From Verrucomicrobiota bacterium (GTDB lineage: Bacteria; Verrucomicrobiota; Verrucomicrobiia; Verrucomicrobiales; Akkermansiaceae), in NCBI GenBank assembly GCA_004293285.1, contig RDYF01000032.1, positions 1 to 45,338 of the forward strand: a stretch of 45,338 nt of DNA, read 5' to 3'. Shown piece by piece: positions 1 to 7,952 of the stretch; the stretch's first letter is position 1; every line of letters starts with the position of its first letter. The position numbers and the translations under genes are program-made. Below the pieces are notes generated by a model that worked only from the letters and a program-made list of their open reading frames with translations, had not been told where the DNA came from and ran no database searches.

Positions 1-4
1 TTAG

Positions 5-36
5 CCCTCTGCAGCTTGCTTGCAGAGGGTTTTTTT
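5..36 (+). terminator. Rho-independent terminator of a gene left of the window
   Basis: A perfect 9-bp stem (5-13 with 21-29) encloses a 7-base loop and is followed by seven T residues (30-36). It points rightward, so it should end a plus-strand gene that lies outside the window. Confidence 0.85.
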
Positions 37-49
37 ATGGCGAGGAAAG

Positions 50-78
50 AAAAAAGCCACGGAGCGAACTCCGTGGCT
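50..78 (-). terminator. Rho-independent terminator of the minus-strand DapA-family gene
   Basis: A 10-bp perfect stem (55-64 with 69-78) closes a CGAA tetraloop. On the plus strand it is preceded by an A run, which becomes the U tract on the minus strand. It lies about 20 bp beyond the stop codon of the gene at 101-1009. Confidence 0.85.
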
Positions 79-100
79 TGAGGATAGAACAACGAAAAAA

Positions 101-1009
101 TCAGACCTTGAGATTGGGTCGGTTGGCCAAGGCAATTTCGATCGTCTTCTCCGCCACGGCGAGTTCTTCACCGATGATTTCCAAACGTGGAGCGCGGACG
201 CGATTGCTGCCCCAACCGACTTTGTTTTGGATCAGTTTGATCAACTGCACAAACTTCACCACGGTGTCCATGCGGAGAAGAGGCAACATCCACAAGTAGA
301 TGGGGATGGCTTTTTCGATTTCGCCCGCGCATCCGAGTTCCCAGAGTTTCACGGATTCGGCAGGGATGCCATTGACAGCACCAGCGATCCAGAACTTGGC
401 ACCCATGGCGGCACCTTCGAGAGCGCAGTCATCGACACCGACGCCGAGAGCGAGGCGATCGCCGCAAAGCTCGCGGATTTCGGCAATACGTCGGACATCG
501 GTCGACGACTCTTTCACTGCCACTGCATTCGGACAAGTGTCCGCAAGTTCTTTGATTTGTGCAGGGGAGAAGTCGACTTTGTAAGCGACGGGATTGTTGT
601 AAATGATGCAAGGCAGGTCAGTGGCATTCATTACTGCGACCATGTGCGTTTTCAATTCGCGCCACTCGCTCGACGGATAGAGATAAGGAGGCAGCACCAT
701 CAGGCCCTTGCAGCCATTCGCTTTTGCGGTTTGAGCCAGTTTCACGGCTTCGGCTGTCGTCAACGCAGCGATGCCAGCGATGACCGGAGCGCGGTCGCCG
801 AGAGCCTTGACATAGGTTTGTTGCACAGCTGATTTTTCCTCAAAGCTCAAGGTCGCGCCTTCGCCGAGCGAGCCGTGGCAGACGATTGCCGTGCAGCCAT
901 TGTCAATGAGCCAATTGGCATGACGTGCAAGAAAGTCGTGATCAACACTGCCATCGGGCAGGAATTCGGTGGTAGTTGCGGGCATGACGCCGGTCCAAGT
1001 AATGCTCAT
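101..1009 (-). CDS. DapA-family aldolase/deaminase, possibly pyrroline-4-hydroxy-2-carboxylate deaminase
   Basis: This is a 302-residue TIM-barrel protein of the dihydrodipicolinate synthase/N-acetylneuraminate lyase family, which uses a Schiff-base lysine to split or deaminate keto-acids. Visible family marks are GSLGE (46-50, where DapA proper usually has GTTGE), YNNP with Tyr137, and the Schiff-base Lys166 in AVKES. Length is normal for the family. It lies 47 bp downstream of a proline racemase/4-hydroxyproline epimerase on the same strand. In hydroxyproline degradation a DapA-family enzyme deaminates pyrroline-4-hydroxy-2-carboxylate to 2-oxoglutarate semialdehyde, so that role is the best inference. 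A general keto-acid aldolase is the main alternative. A strong terminator follows it. The family call is firm; the substrate is not. Confidence 0.88.
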   Translation of the reverse strand: MSITWTGVMPATTTEFLPDGSVDHDFLARHANWLIDNGCTAIVCHGSLGEGATLSFEEKSAVQQTYVKALGDRAPVIAGIAALTTAEAVKLAQTAKANGCKGLMVLPPYLYPSSEWRELKTHMVAVMNATDLPCIIYNNPVAYKVDFSPAQIKELADTCPNAVAVKESSTDVRRIAEIRELCGDRLALGVGVDDCALEGAAMGAKFWIAGAVNGIPAESVKLWELGCAGEIEKAIPIYLWMLPLLRMDTVVKFVQLIKLIQNKVGWGSNRVRAPRLEIIGEELAVAEKTIEIALANRPNLKV

Positions 1010-1056
1010 ATCGTTCGTATAGTTTCAGTTGCTGGAGGTTTGGGGGGAAAGAGGAA

Positions 1057-2001
1057 TCAGATTGCCGATGGGAAACCGTAGCGGAATGGGTCATCGGGAG
1101 AAAAGAGGTAGGTAGATTCACCGATGACCCATGCGCGGCCTGTGACTGTGGGCGTGACGGTGAGTCCTTCGATGGGAGAAACGCTGCCTTCGAAGACCGA
1201 ATCGAGAATGCCCGCTTGGCGCCAGATTTGTCCTGGTGCCAGTTTTTGATCGGCATACAGGCATGCGAGTTTGGCGCTGGTTCCGGTGCCGCAGGGAGAA
1301 CGATCATAGGCATTGCCGGGGCAGAGCACGAAATTTTTCGAGTCGGCCTTCAGCGGATCGACGGGTGGTCCGAAGGTTTCAATATGGTCGATTTCGCCAC
1401 CATCGGCTCCGGTGATGCCTTGATCGGCGAGCGCCTTTTTGACGGCAGAAGTGAAATGCGTGAGAGCTGGGATTTGCTCGCGAGTGACTGCGGGGCCTTG
1501 GTCTTGGATGAGGAAAAACCAATTGCCGCCCCAAGCGATGTCGCCCGTGATGGTACCGTAGCCCGGCACCTCAACGGGCACGGATTTTCGATAGCGATAA
1601 GACGGGACATTGTTGACCGTGACCGAAGCGTCGGCATTCAGATGCAGGGTGATCGGTCCGACGGGGGTCTCGACAACGTAAGAGCCGGTGGTGATGCGCC
1701 CCATATGAGCAAGTGTGATACCGAGCCCGACAGTGCCGTGGATGCACATATTGAGAGTGCTGTGATTATTGAAATAGATGACACCGCAGAGATTCTGCGG
1801 GTCGTTCGGAGGAAGAAGCAGTGCTCCTACCATGGCATCGTGGCCGCGAGGTTCATTCGCGACACTGCTGCGGAGCCAATCATACTTCTCACGGAAGACT
1901 TGCGATTGCTGCGCCATAGTCCCTCCGCCTAGATCGGGGATGCCATCGACAACGATGCGGGTCGGCTCTCCTCCCGTGTGGGAGTCAATGATTTTCAACA
2001 T
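1057..2001 (-). CDS. Proline racemase family protein, probable 4-hydroxyproline 2-epimerase
   Basis: Members of this family interconvert L- and D-proline, or trans-4-hydroxy-L-proline and cis-4-hydroxy-D-proline, using two facing acid/base residues. The two catalytic cysteine positions are both present: one in MCIHGTVG (Cys86) and one in SPCGTGTSAK (Cys237). Dehydratase relatives, by contrast, have replaced the first cysteine. The N-terminal IDSHTGGEPTR segment is characteristic. I chose the ATG at 2001 because family members usually begin just before that segment; an in-frame GTG at 2019 would add six residues, and neither start has a clear ribosome-binding site. The neighbouring DapA-family gene suggests a hydroxyproline epimerase rather than a proline racemase. 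Confidence 0.88.
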   Translation of the reverse strand: MLKIIDSHTGGEPTRIVVDGIPDLGGGTMAQQSQVFREKYDWLRSSVANEPRGHDAMVGALLLPPNDPQNLCGVIYFNNHSTLNMCIHGTVGLGITLAHMGRITTGSYVVETPVGPITLHLNADASVTVNNVPSYRYRKSVPVEVPGYGTITGDIAWGGNWFFLIQDQGPAVTREQIPALTHFTSAVKKALADQGITGADGGEIDHIETFGPPVDPLKADSKNFVLCPGNAYDRSPCGTGTSAKLACLYADQKLAPGQIWRQAGILDSVFEGSVSPIEGLTVTPTVTGRAWVIGESTYLFSPDDPFRYGFPSAI

Positions 2002-2103
2002 GTGCTGCGTATCTTGCACAGGCGCAGGCTATCGGCCGCTCGATCGAATGCAATAGCGAAATGGGAAAGTTCTGTCAGCAATCAAGACAGATAGCGATGC
2101 GAA

Positions 2104-2730
2104 TTAGTGCTTCAGCTTGAGTTTCTTCAGTTTGGGTTCGATGACAAACCGGCAGTAGGGATTTTTCGATTTGTTGAGTTCGTAATAATTTTGGTGGTAT
2201 TTTTCCGCTGGGTAAAAAGTGGCTGCTTCCGTGATTTCTGTGACGATGGGATTTTTGAAATGAGCTTGTGCTGCAGCTTTCGACGCCTCTGCTACCTTTT
2301 TCTGATCGGCACTGTGGTAAAAAATCGCCGAGCGATATTGCGGGCCTTCGTCGTTGCCTTGGCGGTTGAGCGTGGTGGGGTCGTGCAAATCCCAGAACCA
2401 TGCGAGAACGCGCTCAGAGGAGATTTTTTTGGGGTCGAACACCACTTGCACTACTTCGGCGTGACCGGTTGTTTTGCTGCAGATTTGCTCATACGTCGGA
2501 TGGGCGACCGTGCCACCCATGTAGCCACTGGTGGCGGAGTAGACGCCTTCGAGCTGTCGGTAAGCGGCTTCGATGCACCAAAAGCAACCCGCGCCGAGTG
2601 TGATGACTTCGGCTCCTTCGGGGATTTTGGGGGTCGCGGCAGGTTGGTCAGGATCTTCTTTCATCTTTTCAATGGGATTGGCAAAGGCGAGCAGCGAGCT
2701 CAGTAGGGTCATTATCACGGAGCGAATCAT
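2104..2730 (-). CDS. msrA: Peptide-methionine (S)-S-oxide reductase MsrA
   Basis: MsrA reduces the S epimer of methionine sulfoxide in oxidised proteins. The active-site motif GCFWC lies at residues 48-52, with Cys49 as the nucleophile, followed by the SGYMGG segment. The internal GHAEVVQVVFDP and the C-terminal region with YHQNYY and NPYC are also typical. A hydrophobic start (MIRSVIMTLLSSLLAFA) suggests export, so this may be an envelope form. No MsrB domain is fused. It stands alone on the minus strand, head to head with the protease gene at 2781. Total length is 208 residues. Confidence 0.95.
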   Translation of the reverse strand: MIRSVIMTLLSSLLAFANPIEKMKEDPDQPAATPKIPEGAEVITLGAGCFWCIEAAYRQLEGVYSATSGYMGGTVAHPTYEQICSKTTGHAEVVQVVFDPKKISSERVLAWFWDLHDPTTLNRQGNDEGPQYRSAIFYHSADQKKVAEASKAAAQAHFKNPIVTEITEAATFYPAEKYHQNYYELNKSKNPYCRFVIEPKLKKLKLKH

Positions 2731-2780
2731 AGTGCTACGATGAATCGGATTTTGAGGGTGTCAAGCAGAGGAAACGCATC

Positions 2781-3839
2781 ATGAGGAATCCCGCAAAGCG
2801 GAGCTTGTCATGGATGAAGAGTCGTGATAGGTTTCTCTCAGCAATGTGGACCAACTCGATGATTTCCCTGCTCACCTTGTTGCTTGCCATGGTGGTGTCG
2901 GCGCAAGAGCCGAGCCGTTTGGCGGTGAACGACAAAAAAGCTCCGACGGATGAGATGGATTTGCGCGCGATCAGCGATGCGATCAAACGGGTTTTGCCAT
3001 CGGTCAAAAGCGCTACCGTATGTCTTGAGCTGGGCGAGGGGTCTGGCAGTGGAGTCATCGTCTCGGCTGATGGATTGATCCTGACAGCTGCTCACGTTTC
3101 TGGAGGTGTGGGCAAAAAAATCACTGCGATACTGGCCGACGGGCGGAAGGTTTCTTGTGAGTCGTTGGGGCTTAGTTCCGAGAGCGACTGTGCGATGGCG
3201 AAAATTATCGATCAAGGCAGTTATCCTTTTGTTGACATCGATCGTGTCGACTCCTCGAAGCTCGGCGACTGGGTTTTTTCACTAGGTCACTCGGGTGGTT
3301 ACGATGCTGCTCGCGGTGTAGGAGTAAGAATCGGTCGCTTAGTGAAAATCGCCGATAGGACCTTGCAGAGCGACTGCACCTTGATCGGCGGCGACTCAGG
3401 TGGTCCGCTCTTTGATTTAAATGGTCGCTTGATTGGCATTCACTCCCGAGTCGGTGAGAATTTGTCCGTCAACATGCACGTGCCGATGCGCGAGTTTCTG
3501 CGAAACTGGGATGAGATGAAGCAGAGTGAATTCTTAGGGAATGGCCCCTTTGCATCGAAGCCCAGCAAAGGAAGTGGTTTTCTCGGTTTGGGCACGGAAG
3601 AGATGGCGGGAGGCGGCTTGCGAGTCACGCAAATTGGCCGCGAATCACCTGCGGAAGCTTCGGGGATTAAGGTTGGCGACATGTTACTCAAAATGGACGA
3701 TTTGCAAATCTCTGACAAAGCGAGCATGCAAAATTATCTCAAAACCAAAGCAGCTGGAGATCTGGTGCGGCTCGTTTTCAAGAGAGACGGCAAAGATCGG
3801 GAAATCGTTTTGCGTCTTGCGGAAAAATCATCGCCATGA
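2781..3839 (+). CDS. HtrA/DegP-like S1C serine protease with one PDZ domain
   Basis: This 352-residue secreted protease has the full S1C catalytic triad: His105 in LTAAHV, Asp136 in ESDCAMAK, and Ser206 in GGDSGGPL. A single PDZ domain follows at about residues 255-345. The N terminus has a basic stretch and then a hydrophobic segment (about 27-41) ending near VSAQ, a likely signal peptide. An AGAGGA-like sequence (about 2766-2771) supports the ATG at 2781, though the ATG codons at residues 12, 22 and 27 would give a more usual signal peptide. HtrA-type proteases degrade or refold damaged envelope proteins. Its stop overlaps the start of a related but catalytically degenerate gene, so the two are probably translated together. 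Confidence 0.9.
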   Translation: MRNPAKRSLSWMKSRDRFLSAMWTNSMISLLTLLLAMVVSAQEPSRLAVNDKKAPTDEMDLRAISDAIKRVLPSVKSATVCLELGEGSGSGVIVSADGLILTAAHVSGGVGKKITAILADGRKVSCESLGLSSESDCAMAKIIDQGSYPFVDIDRVDSSKLGDWVFSLGHSGGYDAARGVGVRIGRLVKIADRTLQSDCTLIGGDSGGPLFDLNGRLIGIHSRVGENLSVNMHVPMREFLRNWDEMKQSEFLGNGPFASKPSKGSGFLGLGTEEMAGGGLRVTQIGRESPAEASGIKVGDMLLKMDDLQISDKASMQNYLKTKAAGDLVRLVFKRDGKDREIVLRLAEKSSP

Positions 3840-4843
3840 TCATGAAGTCTGTTTTTTTCACAACGGTCTGTGTCTTCTTTGTCTCATTGCTGCAGGGCTA
3901 TGAAACGCTCTCGTCGGAGCAGCGCCTGAATGGAGAGATGATGCAGCGTGCTGTCGCCAAGGCTCAGCAAGCGCTTCAGGAGTCCAGTGCAGTTTGTTAC
4001 GATGGTCGGAATGAAGTCGGCTATGCAACCGTGATGAGCGCCGATGGCTTGTTGTTGGCCAAATGGAGTGAACTGCGAGACGTAAAACATTTGATCATTC
4101 GCATTGGTGCACAAAAATACGACAAAGTCGCCCTTTTACAGCACGATCCCACTTGGGATGTGGTGCTGCTGAAAGTCGAGGCTCAAGGGCTAAAGCCTGT
4201 TGTTTTTGCTTCAAACAGCAAGGTCGAACTAGGGAGTTGGGTGGTGGCGAATGGTGCGACCACTCGGATGAGGCGTCGACCCATGATGGGCATCATCAGC
4301 GCCGAGTCGCGCCGCATTCCACTCGAAGGTGGCGCGGTGCTCGGTGTGGAATTGACAGAGCAAAAAGGCATTCTGATCGTGGGGAAAATTGCGGAAAAGA
4401 GCGGTGCTTACCTGGCAGGACTTCGAACGGGCGATCGCTTGATTTCCGTTATGGGCAAGGAATTGAAAAAGCGGGTGGATTTGCTGGATTTGATGGAAGA
4501 TCGTCAGGTCGGAGAGCGAGTCGAGATCGTGTTTGCTCGCAAAGGCAAAATCATCCGAGCAGAGGTTGTGTTGCAGTCGCGAACGGAAACCTACGGCCTA
4601 CAGAAAAATCGCAATGATGAAATGAGCGGAGAAATTTCGATTAGACGCAGTGGATTTCCCAGAGTCTTGCAGCACGACATCGGTGGCAGCAATCGTACTG
4701 TTGGAGGACCCTTGTTGGATCTCGATGGCCAATGTTTGGGCATGAACATTGCTCGCGCCAATCGTGCGGAAAGTTTCGCCATTCCGTTGGAGGAGCTAAA
4801 AGAAATTTTCGAAAGGCTTAAAGCCGTGAGTGAAAAACCGTGA
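3836..4843 (+). CDS. Catalytically dead S1C-like protein with PDZ nested inside the protease fold
   Basis: The start overlaps the preceding stop in an ATGA arrangement, implying translational coupling; an in-frame ATG six bases later is possible. The 335-residue product begins with a signal peptide (about 1-21). The protease fold is recognisable but damaged: the position of the catalytic His is occupied by Ser78 (GLLLAKWSEL where active relatives have LTAAHV), Asp108 is kept in TWDVVLLK, and the nucleophile position is Val289 (NRTVGGPL in place of GNSGGPL). A PDZ-like domain (about 165-250) sits between MGIISAESRR (151-160) and LQHDIGG (279-284). These two segments are nearly adjacent in ordinary S1C proteases, so the PDZ appears inserted in the second barrel. 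It is probably a regulatory or scaffolding partner of the upstream protease; this is inferred from its residues and position. Confidence 0.82.
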   Translation: MIMKSVFFTTVCVFFVSLLQGYETLSSEQRLNGEMMQRAVAKAQQALQESSAVCYDGRNEVGYATVMSADGLLLAKWSELRDVKHLIIRIGAQKYDKVALLQHDPTWDVVLLKVEAQGLKPVVFASNSKVELGSWVVANGATTRMRRRPMMGIISAESRRIPLEGGAVLGVELTEQKGILIVGKIAEKSGAYLAGLRTGDRLISVMGKELKKRVDLLDLMEDRQVGERVEIVFARKGKIIRAEVVLQSRTETYGLQKNRNDEMSGEISIRRSGFPRVLQHDIGGSNRTVGGPLLDLDGQCLGMNIARANRAESFAIPLEELKEIFERLKAVSEKP

Positions 4844-4894
4844 GTGGCACATGGTTGATCTTGCCTCTGAGCAAAACATTTGACAAATACAGCC

Positions 4895-5740
4895 ATGAAC
4901 GATGAGGAAATGATGCATTGCAAGCAACCAGAGCGACAAATCGAGCGGCTGCGTGCCATCATGCATCGTTTGCGAGCCCCTGGTGGCTGTCCTTGGGATG
5001 CGGAACAGACGCATGAGTCGATCCTCAACAACATGCTCGAAGAAGCCTACGAGTGTGTGGATGCGATTCGTAGCGGTGACGAAACGCACATGAGAGAGGA
5101 GTTGGGCGATATGCTCTTGCAGGTGGTTTTTCATAGTGAAATCGCGCAAGAACGGGGCGCTTTTACCTTAGAGGACATCGCGCAAGCGATTGCCGACAAA
5201 TTGGTGCATCGGCATCCGCACGTTTATGGTGATTCCTCCGTACAAGACACCGAGGGAGTTCTGGCGCAGTGGGATGCGATCAAAAGAGCCGAGAAAGGAA
5301 ATCAGCTGCGCCCGTATTTGCACAACGTAGGAGTGGGGCTGCCGGCCTTGATGCGAGCGGCAAAATTGCAAAAAAAAGCGGCAAAAGTGGGATTCGACTG
5401 GCCCGATGAGGCAGGAGTGATCGAGAAAATTCGTGAGGAAATCGAAGAACTTACCCAGGAAACAGCTCCGGGGGCAGAACAACAGTTCGCCGACGAGTTA
5501 GGCGATGTTTTTTTCAGCTTGGTCAACTTGGCTCGTCACCGTGGATTGGATCCCGAGATCGTGGTGGCTCAAGCGAATGCCAAATTCGAACAACGCTTTG
5601 GTCAAATGGAGCAAACGCTTCGCGATTCTGGACTTCGTCTGGAGGAGTCGACTGCTGAGCAGATGGAAGCCGCGTGGCAAGTCGCCAAATTGGCCCGCGT
5701 CGATGCATCGACCTTGAAAATCCCGATCTCAGAAATTTAA
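4895..5740 (+). CDS. mazG: Nucleoside triphosphate pyrophosphohydrolase MazG
   Basis: MazG hydrolyses (d)NTPs to monophosphates and pyrophosphate, cleaning the nucleotide pool. The product has the usual two-domain length (281 residues from this start). The N-terminal domain shows GCPWDAEQTH (31-40), the metal-binding EEAYE (49-53) and EELGDMLLQVVFH (68-80). The C-terminal domain repeats the pattern with REEIEEL and DELGDVFFSLVN. The ATG at 4895 is preferred; an in-frame TTG at 4880 and ATG codons at 4910 and 4913 are alternatives, the last having a GAGGA just upstream. It follows the protease pair by 51 bp and may be read through from it, but no functional link is evident. Confidence 0.93.
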   Translation: MNDEEMMHCKQPERQIERLRAIMHRLRAPGGCPWDAEQTHESILNNMLEEAYECVDAIRSGDETHMREELGDMLLQVVFHSEIAQERGAFTLEDIAQAIADKLVHRHPHVYGDSSVQDTEGVLAQWDAIKRAEKGNQLRPYLHNVGVGLPALMRAAKLQKKAAKVGFDWPDEAGVIEKIREEIEELTQETAPGAEQQFADELGDVFFSLVNLARHRGLDPEIVVAQANAKFEQRFGQMEQTLRDSGLRLEESTAEQMEAAWQVAKLARVDASTLKIPISEI

Positions 5741-5810
5741 GTTGAATTCTCGTGGAATATGATTTATTCTTCCTCCAAGCGAAGTTGATCGCACCACCCC
5801 CGGAAAACCA

Positions 5811-6509
5811 ATGATGAAGCGAAACTCCCCCATTCTTGTCTCGATTCTCGGGATGTCTTCGTTCTTGATGGGACAAGAATTGGTGTCGAACCCCATTTCG
5901 GGCAATGCAGCGGCGGCGCGTCAGCCAGTCGTGGAGGCGGGGGATTTGATTCCCAACGCGCAACCATCCAGCCAAGCATTGCAAGCGGAAGACGAGGTGG
6001 AAAAGTTTCACTTCTTCGAAGGTTTTGTGAGCAAAACCAACCAGGATGAATTGCTGGGAATGGTGCTCAAGCATCTATTGCACGATCCAGAAAAGGCTTG
6101 TGAAGTGGTCAAAGAAGCCATTTTGGTTTCTGAGGCTGACGAAGATTTGGTGGCTGCGATCGTCGAAACAGCCTGTGAGGCCGCGCCTGAAAAAATGCGT
6201 ATCATAGCGCAGTGTGCGATGGCAGTGAGTCCGACATCGCTTCATCGCATCCAACAAGTATTGGCGAAGTTGGACCCTGGCGGTGAGGATTTCCAGCTGG
6301 GTGGGAAAGATGGCATGGAAAAATCGGGCTTGGAAAAATCCGGGCTGGATGACGATGGCGGAGAAAGTGGACAAGTGATGGGAATCATTTTGGAAACTTC
6401 GCCGATTTCCAACCCTATTCCTCAAATCCCACCCGATATCCCAACCATTTCGCCGCCGCCTACATCGAACATTTCGCCGCCCGCTTCTTCTGCTAATCCA
6501 GTCAATTAA
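5811..6509 (+). CDS. Secreted helical protein of unknown function with Pro/Ser-rich tail
   Basis: I do not recognise a named family. The 232-residue product starts with a signal peptide (about 1-22; MSSFLMGQE is a plausible cleavage region). A region of about 90 residues (67-155) is predicted helical and contains three cysteines (97, 122, 135) within alternating KEAILVSEA, IVETACEAA and IIAQCAMAV segments. An Asp/Gly/Lys-rich linker and a Pro/Ser-rich tail (199-232) follow. The tail suggests an extended, surface- or wall-associated end. It lies 51 bp upstream of an outer-membrane efflux gene on the same strand, so the two may be co-transcribed. Two ATG codons (5811, 5814) are adjacent. Confidence 0.72.
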   Translation: MMKRNSPILVSILGMSSFLMGQELVSNPISGNAAAARQPVVEAGDLIPNAQPSSQALQAEDEVEKFHFFEGFVSKTNQDELLGMVLKHLLHDPEKACEVVKEAILVSEADEDLVAAIVETACEAAPEKMRIIAQCAMAVSPTSLHRIQQVLAKLDPGGEDFQLGGKDGMEKSGLEKSGLDDDGGESGQVMGIILETSPISNPIPQIPPDIPTISPPPTSNISPPASSANPVN

Positions 6510-6560
6510 GCTTTTTCCTCAGTTGTCGAAATGGCGATTCGAGAGTAAGGTGGCCGCAGA

Positions 6561-7952
6561 ATGTGTGATGGGAAAAAAAGCAAGACCTTGAACAAGTATC
6601 TGTGGATCTTTGGGGCAATCATTCCTAGCTGTGGAGTCATGCATTTGCCACGCCCTCAGAGCGAGTGCAAAGTTCACACGCCTGATGTATGGCAAGCGGT
6701 CAAATCAGCAGAACAGCGGGAAATTTCTCAAGGATGGCTGAAGGATTTTCATGATCAACAGGCAAGCGCGCTCGCGCGCGAAGCGCTCGAAGCCAATCAG
6801 GACTTGCAAGCAGCTGCGGCACAGTTGCGTGTGTCCCGAGAACTGACTTTGCAAGCACGCGCCGAACTTTTGCCGCGTCTGCGTGCAGCGGGGAGCGGAG
6901 GATTGAACGACAGCGATTCTTCCTTTTCACGGAACTATGGATTGACCCTAGGGGCTTCGTGGGAACCTGATCTGTGGGGGAGACTGCGCGACTTGAATCG
7001 TGCCGTGGCGGGAGATTTTGACGCTGCCGTAGCCGAGTATCGCGGTGCGCAGCTATCGCTTGTGGCTGCTACGGTCAAAAGCTATTGCAATGTCATCAGC
7101 GCGCAACAGCAATGTGTCTTGGCGGTGACAACTCGCGATTCTTTCGAAAAGAATCTTCGCATCATTGAGCGCAATTACAAATCGGGTGTTCCGAATGTGA
7201 GGGCTCTCGATGTTCAGTTAGGTCGTAGCAATGTCTCACAAGCACAAAGGACTGTGAAAGCGAGGGAACTAGAGCGCGATGATGCGATTCGGTCTCTTGA
7301 GGTTTTGTTAGGTCGGTATCCCGCTACAGCCATCAAACCCGGCGCCGATTTGCCGCGCGTGACTCAGAGAGTTTTGACGGGTTGGCCTGCCTCGTTAGTC
7401 GAGCGTCGACCCGACTTGCAGGCGGCGCGCGCGCGTTTGCAAGCAAGTGCTTATCGAGCCAGTGCCGCACGAAAGAATCTATTGCCGAATTTTTCGCTGT
7501 TGGGCAATGCCTCTGTTTCGGGAGCGCGACTTTCGCGTTTGTTGGACCCTGTCGAACTTGTCTCGACTGTGACAGCCAATTTCACTCAAGCTTTGTATGC
7601 GGGAGGTGCTTTGGAGTCCCAGGTAAGAGAGGCTGTTGATCGGAATCAAGCTCTGATTCATGAGTATGCTCAGCGCGCTCTGGTGGCATTTCGCGAAGTG
7701 GAATCATCGATGGCAGCGGAGGAGTCTCTGCAGCAACAAGAAATTTTCCTGCAAAAAGAAGTCGAGCAAGCAGCGCTGGCGGAACGTCAAGCGGAGCGCG
7801 ATTACTCGGAGGGGATTGATGGCGTGGATATCCTGTCAGTGCTGGAGTCGCAACGTCGTGCAAACAACGCGCGCTCGGCCTTGATTCGCTTACAAAACGA
7901 AAGACTACAAAATCGAGTGGACCTTTACCTCGCTCTGGGGGGCTCGGAGTGA
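6561..7952 (+). CDS. NodT/TolC-family outer-membrane efflux lipoprotein
   Basis: The product resembles the outer-membrane channels of RND-type tripartite pumps (OprM/NodT group). The 463 residues show the internal duplication of TolC-like proteins: two halves of long helices interrupted by beta segments (YGLTLGASWEPDLWGR near 130-146; VTANFTQALYAGG in the second half). LVERRPDLQAARARL in the middle is highly characteristic of this group. A lipobox-like IPSC places a lipidated Cys at residue 24. AAGG-like bases about 10 nt upstream support the start. No membrane-fusion or RND pump gene is nearby, so the partner must lie elsewhere. Its last 28 bp overlap the 3' end of the convergent kinase gene. 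Confidence 0.9.
   Translation: MCDGKKSKTLNKYLWIFGAIIPSCGVMHLPRPQSECKVHTPDVWQAVKSAEQREISQGWLKDFHDQQASALAREALEANQDLQAAAAQLRVSRELTLQARAELLPRLRAAGSGGLNDSDSSFSRNYGLTLGASWEPDLWGRLRDLNRAVAGDFDAAVAEYRGAQLSLVAATVKSYCNVISAQQQCVLAVTTRDSFEKNLRIIERNYKSGVPNVRALDVQLGRSNVSQAQRTVKARELERDDAIRSLEVLLGRYPATAIKPGADLPRVTQRVLTGWPASLVERRPDLQAARARLQASAYRASAARKNLLPNFSLLGNASVSGARLSRLLDPVELVSTVTANFTQALYAGGALESQVREAVDRNQALIHEYAQRALVAFREVESSMAAEESLQQQEIFLQKEVEQAALAERQAERDYSEGIDGVDILSVLESQRRANNARSALIRLQNERLQNRVDLYLALGGSE

Noticed and set aside
20..832. Long plus-strand frame opposite the DapA-family gene
   Set aside because: It is the shadow of a well-supported minus-strand gene and begins inside a terminator.
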